Of a DNA stretch of 64,000 nt, positions 49,201 to 63,477 are shown piece by piece; positions within the stretch are counted from its first letter, which is position 1; every line of letters begins with the position of its first letter. This DNA is from Gymnorhina tibicen (taxonomy: Eukaryota > Chordata > Aves > Passeriformes > Artamidae), in the NCBI GenBank assembly GCA_013399875.1, contig VXAZ01009309.1, forward strand, positions 739,565-803,564, in the 5' to 3' direction. The notes under the pieces were generated by a model, which was not told the origin of the DNA, did not search any database, and was given only the letters and a program-made list of their open reading frames with translations. Both the position numbers and the translations under genes were made by a program.

Positions 49201-52200
49201 GAGTTCACAACAACAAATATGCAGAAATAATTTCAATTCCATGAAAAACAAATATTTTATCCTATATATTTAAAGTTATAAACTTTTTTTAAATCTGGGC
49301 CTTAATCAGTATTAAATCTAAATGTTCATTTGGTATTTAGTGTACAAAATGTGTTCCACATGACTGAGAAAAAATATAATCTTCAGGATTTAGATAACGT
49401 ATAATAACGGATAAGTAAGAGAAATTGCAACAAATATACTTCCCTTTCTTCATTTCTGTATACAAAACACAAACAGGCCTGATGCTGGATTTTCTTAGTT
49501 TTGAATCTGGTGCTGAAAGGTACTCAAGTATTTTTCTCTTCCACTGAGGCACTCAAATGTACCAACATCTTCAACACGACTAAGCCTCAGGCTTTTGTGT
49601 TTTACCTAAACTTTAGCAAACTTAGAACAAGTGAATAACAATACAATTTGGAAGTGAGGGTTTAGCTCCTTGACATAGATTGTATGCCCACCTCAACCAG
49701 CATTTCATCTTGAGCCTTGAAACCTGACAGAGATAGTATCAAAGCACATCCTGGATAAATTGCTACAATGTGTCTTATACAATGACTGCCCACTTGTTGG
49801 ACGGTAAATTTAAGAATTTGCCCTCGTCCTTAAGTGCAATCTAAATAAATATATCCGCACACAATCCCTATCCAGCCATATGGAAGCAGCTATTTGCATA
49901 TAATCCATGTGAGACTTGGAAAGGGTAGCAAGGCATCACAGAAGGCATCTACTGAAATAAATTTGCTTATATACGCATAAGCAATACTAACATATTATAC
50001 TTAAAAACACAGCCCAGAAAACATGAACCTGGCCAAACAATGGCCCTTTCAACGTGATCTCCCTAGGCCTTAACCCAAAGCAGCAAGTTTCTTATTTGCT
50101 CATTCCACGAAGAAGCTGCAGGTTCTGCATGACCCCCATTTTTTCAGTCTCAGATGTGAATTTTGCTAGCTTTGGAAACATTTTAGGACTTACACAGAAA
50201 TTTATAAAATGTCAGCTTGAAAATTTTAATTGACTTATTAGCAATATCTCTTCTTTGAATGACCTTTTAGTCCTCTTTATAACATATCACCTACTTTTAC
50301 TACCTTCTGGCTGACAGCTTTTAATATATTCCTTCCTAGTGGATGATATCATCTGTCCTTGGATGGAATTAACTAAAGCACTACACATTTAAAAGCTGAC
50401 ATTAATCCATATCCACAGATTTTTAACAGCTGCTGGGATAAATATTGTGTTTCCATGCATTAGGTTTTATATAACAATGACTAGTAGAAATAAATTGAGA
50501 TTAAATATACACTGGCAACATCAAAGCCAAGGAGAAAAAAACACTCGGCTGATAAATGCAGTGTTTTAGTGGCTGCATATATCAATGACTAAAAATACTT
50601 ACTATAATTAGCTATAATAATTCAGTTATAGTGCAAACATAAGGTATATTTTGTTACTATGGCATTACTGTATCTCTCGATAATCACATTTTTATAAAAC
50701 GTCAATGATGAGAGCACTGGTTCAAGACTCAGGGAATGCTCATCTCTTTCAAAAAATACAGCACCTATTACCTGTCCCACTTCTTTTTCAAATTGTGTAT
50801 TTAGGTTTGCACCCATAAAAGAGATGAGTAATCAACAGCCTTAAATAGAAGCGGGATGAACACTCCCAGTGGTGCACAGGGAAGGAAGCACTACAACTTA
50901 TTGCAGGAGGCACCTGAACAGAACTCCCTGTGAAGCACTCTGAAATTCACCATTTGTCAAAGTGAAAAACACAATTCCACAGACCTCCCTTCCCTTTCCT
51001 TTTGTCTATGGAAAGAAAATGCTCCTCAGTAAATTAATGAGAAACATTTGCAATGAACTTGAACACGCCTGTAAGAGAATTCTTGAAAGTGAACAATTAC
51101 TTTCACCAGAAGCTGTTTAGTAGCCTCTAGAATTGCTAATTCCTAGTCTAGAGTCAGTAATAAAAATAAGCAAGGGTGTGTTAGCTCTGTGCAAATATTT
51201 CTGAAAATAACAATATTAATCTTCCTCAATACATGTCCAAAGCACTTTATAGAAGTTGTTTGGTATTCTTGTCCATTCTGTTGCTCTTCCATGCATGCAT
51301 GAGTTTCTTTGATCCTCTTTAAGAAGCTGTGGGGTTTTGGCTTTTGCTTTTGTTTTTTAAATCAAGAGCATTAAAACCTCAACCCTCCACCCTTTAGCAA
51401 GAGCACCCCATTGCTCTTTGTAGGGCTTGCTTTCAAGGCAAAATATTCCACATGAATTACCAGAATCTCACTACTCTAAAACATACAGAAAGAATATATA
51501 TTTCTTAAAACTTACCTCACAGAGGAACTTTCAGCAGAGATGCTAAAAAGTTCTTACTACAATTTTCATACATAATTGCTAATGTACAAATGTACATCAC
51601 AAAGTAAAAACTAGCAAAATAAAATTGAAAGAAATGGATTGATATGCCAATTAATTTACAGCTCCTAATTTATAACACAGCTAACTTGGCTGAAAATACA
51701 GTAAGTTTCGTAACAACTGAATGAACGTCTTTAGCTATGCTTAATATTTTGAAGGCAATTTTATACATCTATATTATCCATTATGGTTAATTCTGATGTT
51801 TCAGTTTACACCTCTTTCATGCAACATTTGAGCACCCAAGAGTGAAAACTCCTAAGGCACAGTTCCAGGACAGTAAGTCATACTGTCCTTTTGTCTGGAG
51901 ACAAGTATTGGAGAGGCACACTATTACACCACTTAGAGTCCGACTCCAGAACAACAGACCAAACCCCAGTTGGGAACTGATGATGAGATTCACTCCCCTT
52001 TAATCTTTTTACCCATTCAACATATTGTATGGGAATGGGACTAACCCACACATGTATCCACACAGAAAAAACCCAGAATTTTGTATACTCCAGCATGGTA
52101 TTAGAGCTGTAACTTAAATAACTGTGCTGACACCTACCAATCCTACATCAAATCTCCTAAGCCTCGTACAATGGACTGCAACCAAACTTCAGCTCTCCTG

Positions 52201-54529
52201 AAGAGAGGCAAAAGGAAGAAAAGAATTCACTGCCTTTGACAGCTTCTCATCGAGAAACTGGGACTCAAAAAATACAACTTAGTGTCTCCAAAAACATAGG
52301 AGAAAAGTAATGCTTTCCAGGTTTTCTTGCAACTGAACAGATAATCAAGGCTGCTTTATCATATATTTGTGATTCAAAATAGCAGAACCACCAAAACCAT
52401 TTTTTAAAAAATTTTAAATCTTTTGCTTTAGAATTAAGAACTTGGTAGACAATTTCCACCAAAAACCATATTAGCAAGATATTCCTAGAGAGTTCTGAAT
52501 CCAAACAATTCCGCATATTTATACAAAACATTTGTGTAAGACATGCAAAGACAGTAGCATCACAAGAAATTTCTGAGGGCACAGACCTTTTTGTAACACA
52601 CCATATTTGCAAAAATAATCTGGGCATTCAAGATACTTAAAGAAACCTTTATCATGTATTTGTATTTCAACCTGAGACACGGTTACCTACTACATTGAAA
52701 AATTAAATCTTAAATCTCAGAGATATTCCTGCCATAGCACAATATCCTGCACAGGAGTTATCACTTTTCTAGAAAGATCCCAGAATGGGATTCTCAACTG
52801 GAAACACCAGCTCTTAATTGATCCACATTATTTTAGCATCAAGCAACCGATGTTTTCAGGCTGGACATTTCAGAGGCTTCATTGCAGAGAATAAGAGCCT
52901 TTAGCAAGCCAATAACATACGATGGAAGTATTTCCACATACCCTGAAGCTGATGCAAACAGGAAATCCTAAGAAGGGCTCAGAAAATGATATTCAGGCCA
53001 GCTTGCCTTAGTCCTGCTCATAGCAGCACACCTGTACAATAGAAGAATCTTCAGAGCCCCTGTCACAAGCACTATAAAAGTCTGCCAGAAAAAGCTGCTC
53101 CCACACTGAAAAGTACTGTAAATATGGTTACATCTCTGCTCTTGTAAGGGCTAAACATTCCCCCATGGGAGAACTGATAAGTGGTACCTACTGTATGGAT
53201 GCAAATAGGCCACTCAGCAGCTGAAAAATGTCATGAGGAACTCAATTCTGCCTCATGACGTGGTACTACCCATGGCAAGACACCAGCACTTGCACTACAA
53301 TCAGAGCTCAGCTGGAGGATGAGGAGAAGATAAGGAGTGGAAGAAGTCATGAGAAGGGGAGGGAGAGCAAGAGAGAACATATTAGCAGTTTGGTATCAGC
53401 TAATGATAAATCAGACTTGTTAATTACATTGAACATAGTTTTAAAATAAAAAAAGAGAAGAATAGGCAAGAGAGTCTTTCTACTCACAGGCATTAAGCTC
53501 ACATAAATTAGAACTGGAGATGAAATAAACCACAGATTGAATTATTTCCACTGAATTATTTGCTTTTCTCTTCAGGGAAAGAATAGTCTACAAACTAGAA
53601 AATTTAGGATATTCTTCAATTAACTGAGATTTGTTCACTTTTTTACATAACTTCTTACTCAAAAACTTCACATGTATTAAAAATCCCAGTCTTAGATATT
53701 CCTGGTTTATTATGCATACATATATCTGCGTATATGGAATATCACCTCCCTCCCTTTCACTTGACAGCTGTAGAAGTTGCATGTTTGGGTAGAACCAAAC
53801 AGTGAAGGGTTTATCTAATACCGGGTGATTATGAACACCCTGAATTAATAGAGCAGAAAAATCACAATGTATGTATGATATTGTTCTTAAATTACTTTCC
53901 TGTTTTAAGGTGAAAATATACATACACATATAGATAGATATTAAGATATAATACAGAAAAGGTGATATATTTATATGGTTTTAAACAAAGCTTTGGATTG
54001 AATTCAATCTGTTACAATAGAAATTTCTTTGTTTCACTAGAACACTTAAAACGTTATACTATTGCCAAACCTTGGGGTTTGTTGCCTGGAAGAGGTAACT
54101 GCTTTCTTATGACAAAGGCTTGAAAGATATATTCCTTTAATTTTTTTTCTCCCCTACTTCACGTTCACATGTGTTGAAACTCATTGCTTCTGGAAATGAA
54201 GATGCTCTGGTGTCAGCTGTAAAATCTGTATCTCACTTCCTCAGACAAGTGGATATTTATTGACAGGGTGTGAGAGAGAAAGAGAGGAGAGACTGCCTGT
54301 CCTGGAGCCAGTAACCTTGGTGAAGATGCAATGTCACAAACACCAAGCCATCATTCTCATAGATGTACAGCATATTATTTAAAGGGAAACAAATATCGGC
54401 CACTGAATGTCACTGCAAGGACACATCTTCTGCCTCTTAACTAAACTTATCAGTGCAGTGGTTTAATATGGTACCTTTTTCATCCTCCCCTCAAATTCAT
54501 CTTACAGAGCAGCTCTTGACACTACCAGA
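46252..54529. other. Unannotated AT-rich non-coding stretch
   Basis: Long unique region. A patch at 47140-47290 has a pair of ggcaccta strings 33 bp apart (47205 and 47238) and may be an old repeat. The longest frame (120 codons, minus, 52265-52627) and the 113-codon minus frame at 53588-53929 resemble nothing I know. Confidence 0.5.
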
Positions 54530-54800
54530 GAGCAGTCAAGACTAAGATTTAGTGACGTCTGCTTCAAACAGATCTAGATTTATTGACATTTGTTGCCTGC
54601 TTCTTCTCGCAGTAACCGCACACAGGATTAATTTTAACCATTTCTTAAACTCTGGGAAACTGCATACTTGCGGTAAAAACAAAATCAGACACCCAAATCA
54701 GTGCTACGCTTTGGATTTCCACTTTTAATTAGAGGACCAGAACTTTAATTGTAAGACCTTTAACACGAGGGGAAGGTTTTGCCGGAATTTGGATGAAAAA
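54530..54800. other. Candidate conserved non-coding element
   Basis: Complex block with TAAT cores (ggattaatttt, cttttaattagagg, actttaattgtaag) and several retained CpGs (gacgtctg, ctcgcag, accgcac, tgcggta, tacgctt, cacgagg, gccgga). It has no transposon similarity. Inference from texture. Confidence 0.35.
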
Positions 54801-56569
54801 GACACACACCAATCCCTTTTCAAAAGGAACCCTTTTTTCAGTAGGAGGGGAGGATTTATACCTCAGTGGTTTACAGAAACATGTGATTAACAGCTGTACA
54901 TGAAAATACTGCAGGAGGAAAAAAGCCTCATCTTTTAATAACTATTTCAGTAGTGAAATATTGCTCCACTAATTCAGCCTTTATTTATTACTATGACCTG
55001 TACCTTGTAATAACTTCTAAACCCCCAAATTAATACACTCTCTAATGCTTCTACTTTTCTACAAAAATTCTTAGTGGCTGAATAACAGAAATGTCTTTCC
55101 ACAAGGATAAATAATTATCTTGGTGTTAATTCTTATAAATTACGTGAACTGATTGAATCCATGTTTTTCAGATTCAGAAGTGACACTCAGAACTCAACTA
55201 CACAATGATAGAAATGCTTGAGCTTGTGTACAGTATAGACACAGAGATCTCTTCGCAGTAGAGAAAAAACCATTTACATCTATATTTTAAAAGGATGGAT
55301 AGATGAATACACTCTCCTGACTTTCGTAACATTAGGTAGAAGTATAAATTTGCAGTCTTCTGTAAAAGATTAACTACTAAATGAAAAAGAACTGCTGGAT
55401 GTAAATTTAGAAGTCCAAAAACACCCAAGAGGCATAACTATAATTACTGCTGAAGGAAGCTGTTTAAGACCAAAAATACATTTCCATTAACAACCAAAAT
55501 TAGTTTTGATTGCCTTTTTCTCAAGTTTTCAATGAATAACCTTTGATGGTAGCACATGATAATGATTCATTAGAAAAAAACTAATTTGTATTTCAGAAGT
55601 ATGCATATTAAAAAAAGAGTCAGAAATCATAGCAGTGAAAATCAAATGCCAGAAGATGCAGAGGGCTGTTTGGAAATGAATAATATTCCAGAATAAAAAA
55701 CTTGCCATCCGAGTACCTCCTGTACTTGTGCATACAGTTTTACAGAAGAACGATATTAAGATGTATTAATCAAAGTAATTTATGCTTTGCTTTATAAGAT
55801 ATAAATCCCTCCAAATTGTACTATCTACTCAGTGTTATCAAAAGTATATTTGGTGGGAGAAGCACCACTGAGTACAGAAAAGCTGTAAAACCTGTCTGCA
55901 GACTACACAACAGATATACATCAGCTCAAAAGTTGGATGACAAAACGCAGGGTTTTTACAGAATTTCTACATGCCAGGAAAACACACTTTAGTTTATGAG
56001 AAAAGGCTGCAGTATATCCTTATAACAATATAAATCTTCAGAACCCTTGTGATGATATCTAATTTACGTGGCTGTCACTGGAAAATGTGGTATAGTGAAT
56101 TATACACAATACTAAGCTTAATTATGAACAGTAACCTAGAGATCTTGATTAGAAATCATTTGCTCAAGACATTCAGAGTCTGTAAAAACAATGATGAATT
56201 TATATAGCACACAGCAATTCCAAATAAATTATTCCTAGAAAATCAAAAGGAAGGTATAGATTATATAAGAAATTATTTCTTAAGATCGCTGCCAAATTTT
56301 AACTACACTATCAAATACAGAGTCAAAGTACAAGAGCAGCAGTCTGCTTTACATAAAAATAGCTCCCTAACATTCACATCAATTCTTTCCATCTTCAAAA
56401 GCAGGCATTTACAAACTGTGGGCCAGATCCCAATGACGATGCAGAACTGGATCTAATTTCATCAGCAAACCCCTGACAGAAGTTCTCAGATGTGTTGCCG
56501 CTCCCACCACGACCACGGCACTTTTTCACTCTACTCCAGCTACCTGAATACAGGTTTTCAGAAGGATGT
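54801..56569. other. Unannotated AT-rich non-coding stretch
   Basis: No recognisable gene or repeat. Short frames only. Confidence 0.5.
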
Positions 56570-56596
56570 GGGGCGGGGGGGGAGTGGGAGAGGGGG
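56570..56596 (+). other. Strong G-quadruplex motif
   Basis: G-runs of 4 (56570-56573), 8 (56575-56582), 3 (56586-56588) and 5 (56592-56596) have loops of 1, 3 and 3 nt. It is the shortest-looped G4 candidate in the window. Confidence 0.65.
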
Positions 56597-59430
56597 CTTT
56601 CCCAGCACTTCAGAAACTCTCAGAAGAGCAGGTAGATGGCCAGTACCCTTGTAGCTTGCATGTGTTTAAGGCTTCTCACAAAGGGTAGCCCAGTTGTGCT
56701 GTCAAATCTCAGGGTTTCTGTCTCCCTTGATGCAAAACGGACACTCAGGATGACTCTGTTGTGACATATAACTAAATCAAGGAAGGTTTGATGTGGTCAG
56801 ATGATCTTTAAATGAAGGAGGGTCTCTGAGAAATAACATTTTTTAACATTAGCATTGTTTCATCTTGAGTGTAAAGTAAACATAAATAAAATGTTAAATT
56901 ATAAAGATCACTTGCATCATTTTACATAAGGGAAAAACTCATCACCAGTATTGTGAAGCATTCACCATTTTACCCTAGACAAGTCCAGTCCCCAACTTCT
57001 TAAGCCAAACCCTCTTTCAGTTGAAGAGACCCCCCCCCGAACTATACTATTTTTTTTCAAAGACCTTATATGTAGAAAAAGATTACAAAAATCATTATTA
57101 CAACAGTAAACATGTAAATTCTGATCAATAAGTACTTGCCTCCCCCTCCCCCCAACACTAACAGCTGCAATAAAGCTTTAAATGTAAAGCTGAGCACAAC
57201 CAGCCATAAAAGTATGTAAAATAAATGAGGATAACATAATGAGCGAATCCAACATTCATCTCATAAATATAACATAACAACCACAACTAAAATGTCAGAG
57301 AATCTAATAAATCAATATGGTAGGACAGAGCTATCTTTACGCTTAGCATACATAAAAATATATTTACATGCAGACTTTTTTTTATTTTGTTTTTTTTTTT
57401 TTTTTTAAATCAAGGATCAAACAAGAAATATTGTAAGAAACTTAACTCCTTATTCACTTCATTATTCAAAATTTGATGCTATTTTTATTTTGGTTTTCTT
57501 TACAACTGTAGAGAGCGGACAACAGTTTTCCCCTATGAAAATAACAAATCCAATTACATTATTAATTAGCATATGAAGTAAAATGAAAGTACGTGTTCAG
57601 CCCCTTGAACGGACAATTCAGAGATACTGTTTGAAAGAGTATCTATGAGAGCAGGTGGAGAATTTTGTATAAATTCAAAAATTTTGAGAAAGCCAGATGT
57701 TTTGAAAATCAATTTATGACAGCACACATTTTCTTAATATCATCTGAGAATTTACATCAGGTATTTAACTACAGGTTACACAGTTGTTGCGATACTAAAT
57801 CTATTTTATCTGCTATTTTGAAAACATCCATGCACAACAGCTACAATAACAAACAAAATATTGTGCAGACTCAACAAAAGCCAGCTTTATTCCAACCCTA
57901 TCCCTGATCCAATTTCAAATTCAACAAGTTTTGAGATCCTTATACCTTGTTAGTATTTTAAGGACATAAACCACTGAGAGCCAACAAGACATAACAAGAC
58001 TTACAACATATTGCAGCATATACTAATCAAAATCCATTCTGTGTCTCTCAACTGGACTTTTGCTCAGTCTTTTGCATTCTCTTGCCATGTTGTTCCACCA
58101 AGTGACACCCATGGCCTCAGTGGAAGCACGTCCCAGTAATGCCACTGAAAGGCACGAGATTGGCATCAGAACAGCCGGGACATGGAGACAGCAGGTCAAC
58201 GTTTCCCTTGGTTTGCCTCCACCACTTCGGGAACTCAGCAAGGGAGCAAAAGCCTTTCATTTGGCTTCAGTACCACTCTCAAAATGGTCACTTCTGTTGT
58301 TCATCAGGGTTATGTACTATTTATAGGGCTGCAGCACTGTTTTTACTAGAAGGGCTGTGCAAATACACACCAGGAGACTGTAGCCAATGGCTGTTGACTT
58401 TCAAGCATTCAAACACATCATCCCAGGCAATAAACAAAAATTTCTATGTGCTCCTTACAACCAAGTTATCTCCAACAGTTGAGTAGGGAAGACCATGCTT
58501 CCATATTATAGTGACTTTTAAAAGTGTCTGTGTAGACATGTAATCTAAAGTAGCCATTAATTATTACAGCCAGAATTAAACACTAAGTTACACAGCTGCC
58601 TCCCCTTTGCATTACACCCTGATGGCTCCTCTACCATAGCCTGAGTTCTCTCTCAAGTATTTTGTCGCTCAGTGTCATTTACTATTGCAATGTAAAGAAG
58701 ATTAGCACTGTCAGTCATTTGTGTCCCAGACCAGTTGGTAAAACTATTATCAGTTATTATCCAAGTCTGGACATTGTGGAAGTATCTTTTCAATACAACT
58801 ACTAAACACTTTCCAGAAGATTCCGCCTTTCTTATCTGTCAGTGCCTTGTGGGGAAGCCTTGCAGTGAACCTTACCTCACAGTCAGGAAATTAATCACTT
58901 GCTTATACTTACGCCTACAGCAAAGAAAAAAAAACAACGTATTTTGCTCTCTCAGCCACCACTGCTGTCAACCTGAAGAGTTGTGTAAGTCTTGCCATAT
59001 TCTAGACTTCTCTTCCTACCGCCTTTCTCTCACAGAGACCACAATGGAACTACTTAAACATTTATCAAACTTGCCTTGCAACAAAAATCACTACACAGGT
59101 TAAGTAACTGTTCTTGAAGTTAGCAAGAGAATCAAATTCATCATCTTGTATCAAAGCACAGGACAGCAATTTTCTAAGGATTGTCTCTTTCCTAATGAGA
59201 AAAGACAGAAGAAAGCTGGAGACTGTTCAGTAGCACCCTATATCAAATAGCATATAGGACATATAGCACCTGCTAAGTGGATCAATGCAATTAAAATGAG
59301 GTACCTCCTAAAGCAGAATGGCAGCTAATAGGTTTTTTCAGTAAAAACACAACACTGGTTCTTTTGATTGTTAACTTGTATACAAGTCTGTAAAATCTGA
59401 ACACAAATTCCTCTGAAATACATCTAAATG
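56597..59430. other. Unannotated non-coding stretch
   Basis: Contains C-runs at about 57030-57038 and 57141-57153 and a T-tract at 57391-57406. Frames at 58023-58486 and 58735-59103 (up to 122 codons) overlap in several frames without any domain that I recognise. Confidence 0.45.
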
Positions 59431-59460
59431 AAGGGAAATCTTCAGAAGGGAAATCTTCAG
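59431..59460. repeat. Perfect 15-bp tandem duplication (x2)
   Basis: aagggaaatcttcag occurs twice back to back with no mismatch. Confidence 0.9.
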
Positions 59461-62270
59461 GACACTACACTCGAATATGATGACATAGACAGTAAAAAAT
59501 AAGAAATCCTGACACTAGACCACTTCAGGGAACATGTGAAAGAGGTATTGACAATGATGTTCGAGACTGACATTTGCAACCACTTACTGGACTGCTCCCT
59601 ACACTCACCCATTGCTAATTAGTACTGACATATGAATCAAACACCTTTATCCAAGCAAATCTAATGCAACTTAGGTTTATTTTTAAAATCAGTAACCCAA
59701 TTACCACAGTAATTGCTCAAGTACAGTTGTCTGCATTTTCTCAACAAAGAACTTTCTTTTGCTCTAGCAGTCTTTCGCCATCACTAGATTATAAATAATC
59801 ATAATAGAAACATATTGGACAATAGAACTGAAAGCTCACATCTCAAAGACAGCCTTCCTGACAAGCATAGTTCGCAGAGTAATTCACAAATTACCTGAAT
59901 TTTGACTTATCCAGATTCTAAAAGCATTCTTTCATTTACAATGTATAATGTACTTAAGCAAACACTGCATACAAAAGAGCCACTCAAAAACATTACTTTT
60001 TCGGTAGATAAAGACATTTTTACTATACTAATAACTTTATTTCTCTTTACTTCACCCAATTTATTTTGTTTTAGCTGAGAACAGTGAAAACTTTCTAGTT
60101 ATTACGAGAAGAGACCAATGTCCTTTGAAAAAAAATTGGTGACTGCATGCAGATTGTTCTTCACAATGTTACATCAAAGATAAGGATTTATTCCCTTTAG
60201 ATCCTCCACAACTCTCATGGCTCAAAACTTAAAATGTTACTTTATTTGTTCCATTAGTTTAATGGTACTGTTGTTTCCAACACTGTGTCTGCACATTTTA
60301 ATCTGTCAGTTTTGGGGGTGGATGCTATTAAAGGGCACTTACAGACAGAGTGGGCATGCAGAGGTTTTCAGCTGATCCATGGTACTGAAGCATAGCAAGT
60401 GCACAAGTTAAAAGGAATCAAAGATTAAAGCCCTACCATATTACAAACCAACCTTTACAAGCATGTAGATCTTAAACTGAATAAAAATGCTCAAATTCCC
60501 AAGACAGTCACATCTATTAGCTAACAGGAATAGGAACTCTAGACTCATTTAGACAGAGTTTTAGAATTCAACAAATTCCTGGAATGAGGAATGTTTTTGC
60601 ATATTAAGTTGCATTGATTAACCAAAAGTGTGTAATACTGCCTATAAAAACAGAAATAACGTGCAAATATAATATGAGAAAGTTTAATTTCCAGGAGTAA
60701 GGAGTGGGCATGTTCAAAAGTGCAAGTTCCAGTTTCACTGCTTTTCCAAAATAGCTAAAAAACATACAAGAGCCTATCTAGTTTCCAGATCTATTGATAA
60801 ATGGAAGATCCACCATACAGAACTGCAAATGAAAATAACCATTGAAGTTGTCATTGGTTTTTAAAAATAAAAAACCCACTAGTACACCATATAGGTATGT
60901 ATAAATAAATGAAGTCAGAAGAGAGGAGTGCAAGAGAGAAGAACACTGCAGTTAAAATTATTTTCATATTCCACAAGTTTCAAGGCATTTGTGGAAAACA
61001 GGGAAAATATTTGACTCTGCTTTCTGTCCAGTTTTTCCTCAGAAAAAACATATATTTAACCAAAGCATAAGTAATCATAGTATATGTTTTATGATGCCTG
61101 AGTAGAAAATAACATGAAGTCCTATTTTCTGTGGAGAGAGGTAGAGGTCCCACACAATAGATATTTATATGTCTTGCTCTCTCCATAATTGGTTGTCTAG
61201 TGCAAAGATCAAGTATTGACATAAAATCAGATAAGCATACATGAAGTAAAAGCCTGGTACTGAGTCTAACCTTTTACACACTATACTTCTATACATATTA
61301 TTTATATTTTCTTATATTTATGTATATATTTTCTTAAACATGTACACACTCTTCTCCCTGTTTTTCTCTGTTATATATACTTTTATCCTTTTTTAACCAT
61401 TTCCTTTCAGTCTTTCTCAACTACATATTATACTGTGTTTCCCATATAAGCTCAACATCTATAAGCAGTTCAGATCGCAGGAGACATGAAAAGCTGGAAC
61501 TATATTCTAACACCCACAAGAGTAATGCCACTGTTCTGCATTTTCCAAGGAATGTCCTGTGACCCTTCATCTTCTCTCTGATTCAAAGCACATCTATTTC
61601 ATTAAATTACTGGTGATATGAACAAAGACACATTTGGGCATAATCAAATGATACACACAAGGAGGTTCCAGCACAACAAAGAAAATTAAGATATTGTGCA
61701 AGGAGTGTTCAATAACCGCAGAGAGAGCATGGTGGGTTTTTAAAAGCCCTATAGATATGTGTTCATATCTAAATACAAAAAAATGCATAGATAAACTACA
61801 ACAGAAATACGTATCCACTTTCTGCAGGAAGCGTTTACATGTCATTCCAAATTCTTGCAATATGTTATTTAGACAAACGCACAGCACAATTTTAAACTAA
61901 ACTTGTCTGCATGCCCATTTTTTTTCCCTGCTCCAGACTTTTGCATTGACAATTTTCTTATTGCCATGTAATTATATCTAGCTAATAAATGAGAATCCCC
62001 TCAAGTTCAAATTGACTGGAGGAACCCTGCCTAACAAGAACAGTAGGTTCAGCTTCAGACTGACCAATGCGTAAGGCACAGCTATTATTCTGACCAAATA
62101 ATTTTCTTACAGCAATGTCTGCTGCTTTCATTAATCTGCACTTTTGGGTACGCTCTCTGCTTTTCAGCAGTCATCCTACAAAAGGTGGGTTACTTAAGAA
62201 ACAATTAGGTGCGTATACAAAACAATTTGCAGGCAGTCTTACTCTTTCAGCTTCCTAAGTGAAGTGCCTT
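59461..62270. other. Unannotated AT-rich non-coding stretch
   Basis: TA-rich low-complexity sequence near 61280-61340. Otherwise no recognised repeat or exon. Confidence 0.5.
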
Positions 62271-62530
62271 TCAAGGCTGATTTATAACACTGTCGTCTTC
62301 AGAAGGCAAAATAATTAATAGGAGCACGGACTTCTAATTTCAGTGACTTCCAGAGAAAGTGGATTTCATTTGATTTATGATGGCCGGTGACTTTGCATTT
62401 TATCAGTTCATTCACTCATTATTTATGCTGATGACCAATTTCAATGGGTCGCTATCATCTAACTCGCTACTAATCAAAGAGAATTAGGGTTCACTGCATT
62501 ATTTAGAAGCCACTAATTTATCTTCAGAAC
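62271..62530. other. Candidate conserved non-coding element, TAAT-rich
   Basis: At least four TAAT cores (ataattaatagg, cttctaatttc, gctactaatcaaag, gccactaatttatc) lie in high-complexity sequence with retained CpGs (tgtcgtc, gcacgga, ggccggtg, gggtcgct, actcgct). No open frame and no repeat. By eye this is the most enhancer-like block in the window, but conservation is untested. Confidence 0.4.
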
Positions 62531-63477
62531 AAGTATCAAGAATAGTTTGGGGCCTTCTACACTAAGAAGAGGCACAGCTGGCAAAGTCACAGCATTTGCG
62601 TGGTATTACAAATGAATGTCATGGGGCTACTTGCAAGAACTACTACTTTTTACAGAAGTTTCAAAAGAGGCAGGCTGTATAGATAGAAGACAAATATGAA
62701 ACATTTAAACAATAAAATGAAACGCTTCCCTTCTGACCTCCTACGTCAAAGTATTTAAAATATGTGTTTTCTGTTCCCTTTGCAAGCAATTCAAAGATGC
62801 TTTATTTAAAAAATTCTCTCTCCTTCTCTCTGTTAACTAAATGGAAATCTTTGCACCAAAACAATCCTAGCTGGCACATTTCTCATTTTAAAACCATTTG
62901 AATATATTTCTAGACACAAGAAAATAGATCAAACTGAAACGTAAACATATAAAAATTGAGTTTTATCAGCAAGCAATAATACCAAATCATAATCAATCAT
63001 TTGAGGATAAAACTCCCCCATAAGAGAGGGGGAAAACAAAAAATTAGCTGCCTGGCTTGCTCTTGGTGAGCGGAGAACAAAAACCTCATTTCAGTATTTG
63101 CACTTTGCTACAGATTTCTCCTCCATTTTCTGCAGGGTTTCTGTACAGCCCACCTCATGCAAACCACTCAAAAGGCAGTTCCATCTCTAGGAGTAGGTGC
63201 ACAACCTTTCTAAAACACCGGGGAAGTATGTGGCCAGTAAGCCGGCAGAAAGGCAGCACCATGTGCTCAGTAAGAGTTCTGGGCCTTCCCCTGACAGAGC
63301 AGTAGCTTTTACTTTGTATTATGCAAGTTTCAAATGCAAAGGTGTGGGAAATCGATGGGAGAAATAAAACATTGAGTCTAGAGAGGTGCAGAAAAATAAT
63401 GATTTACTGGGGCCTCCACTCACACCCGCCTTCCTAAAAATATCATCCACTCTTCCTTAAGCAAATCAGATGTTTAA
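62531..63477. other. Unannotated non-coding stretch
   Basis: No gene recognised. The 82-codon frame at 63057-63305 shows no family resemblance. Confidence 0.45.
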
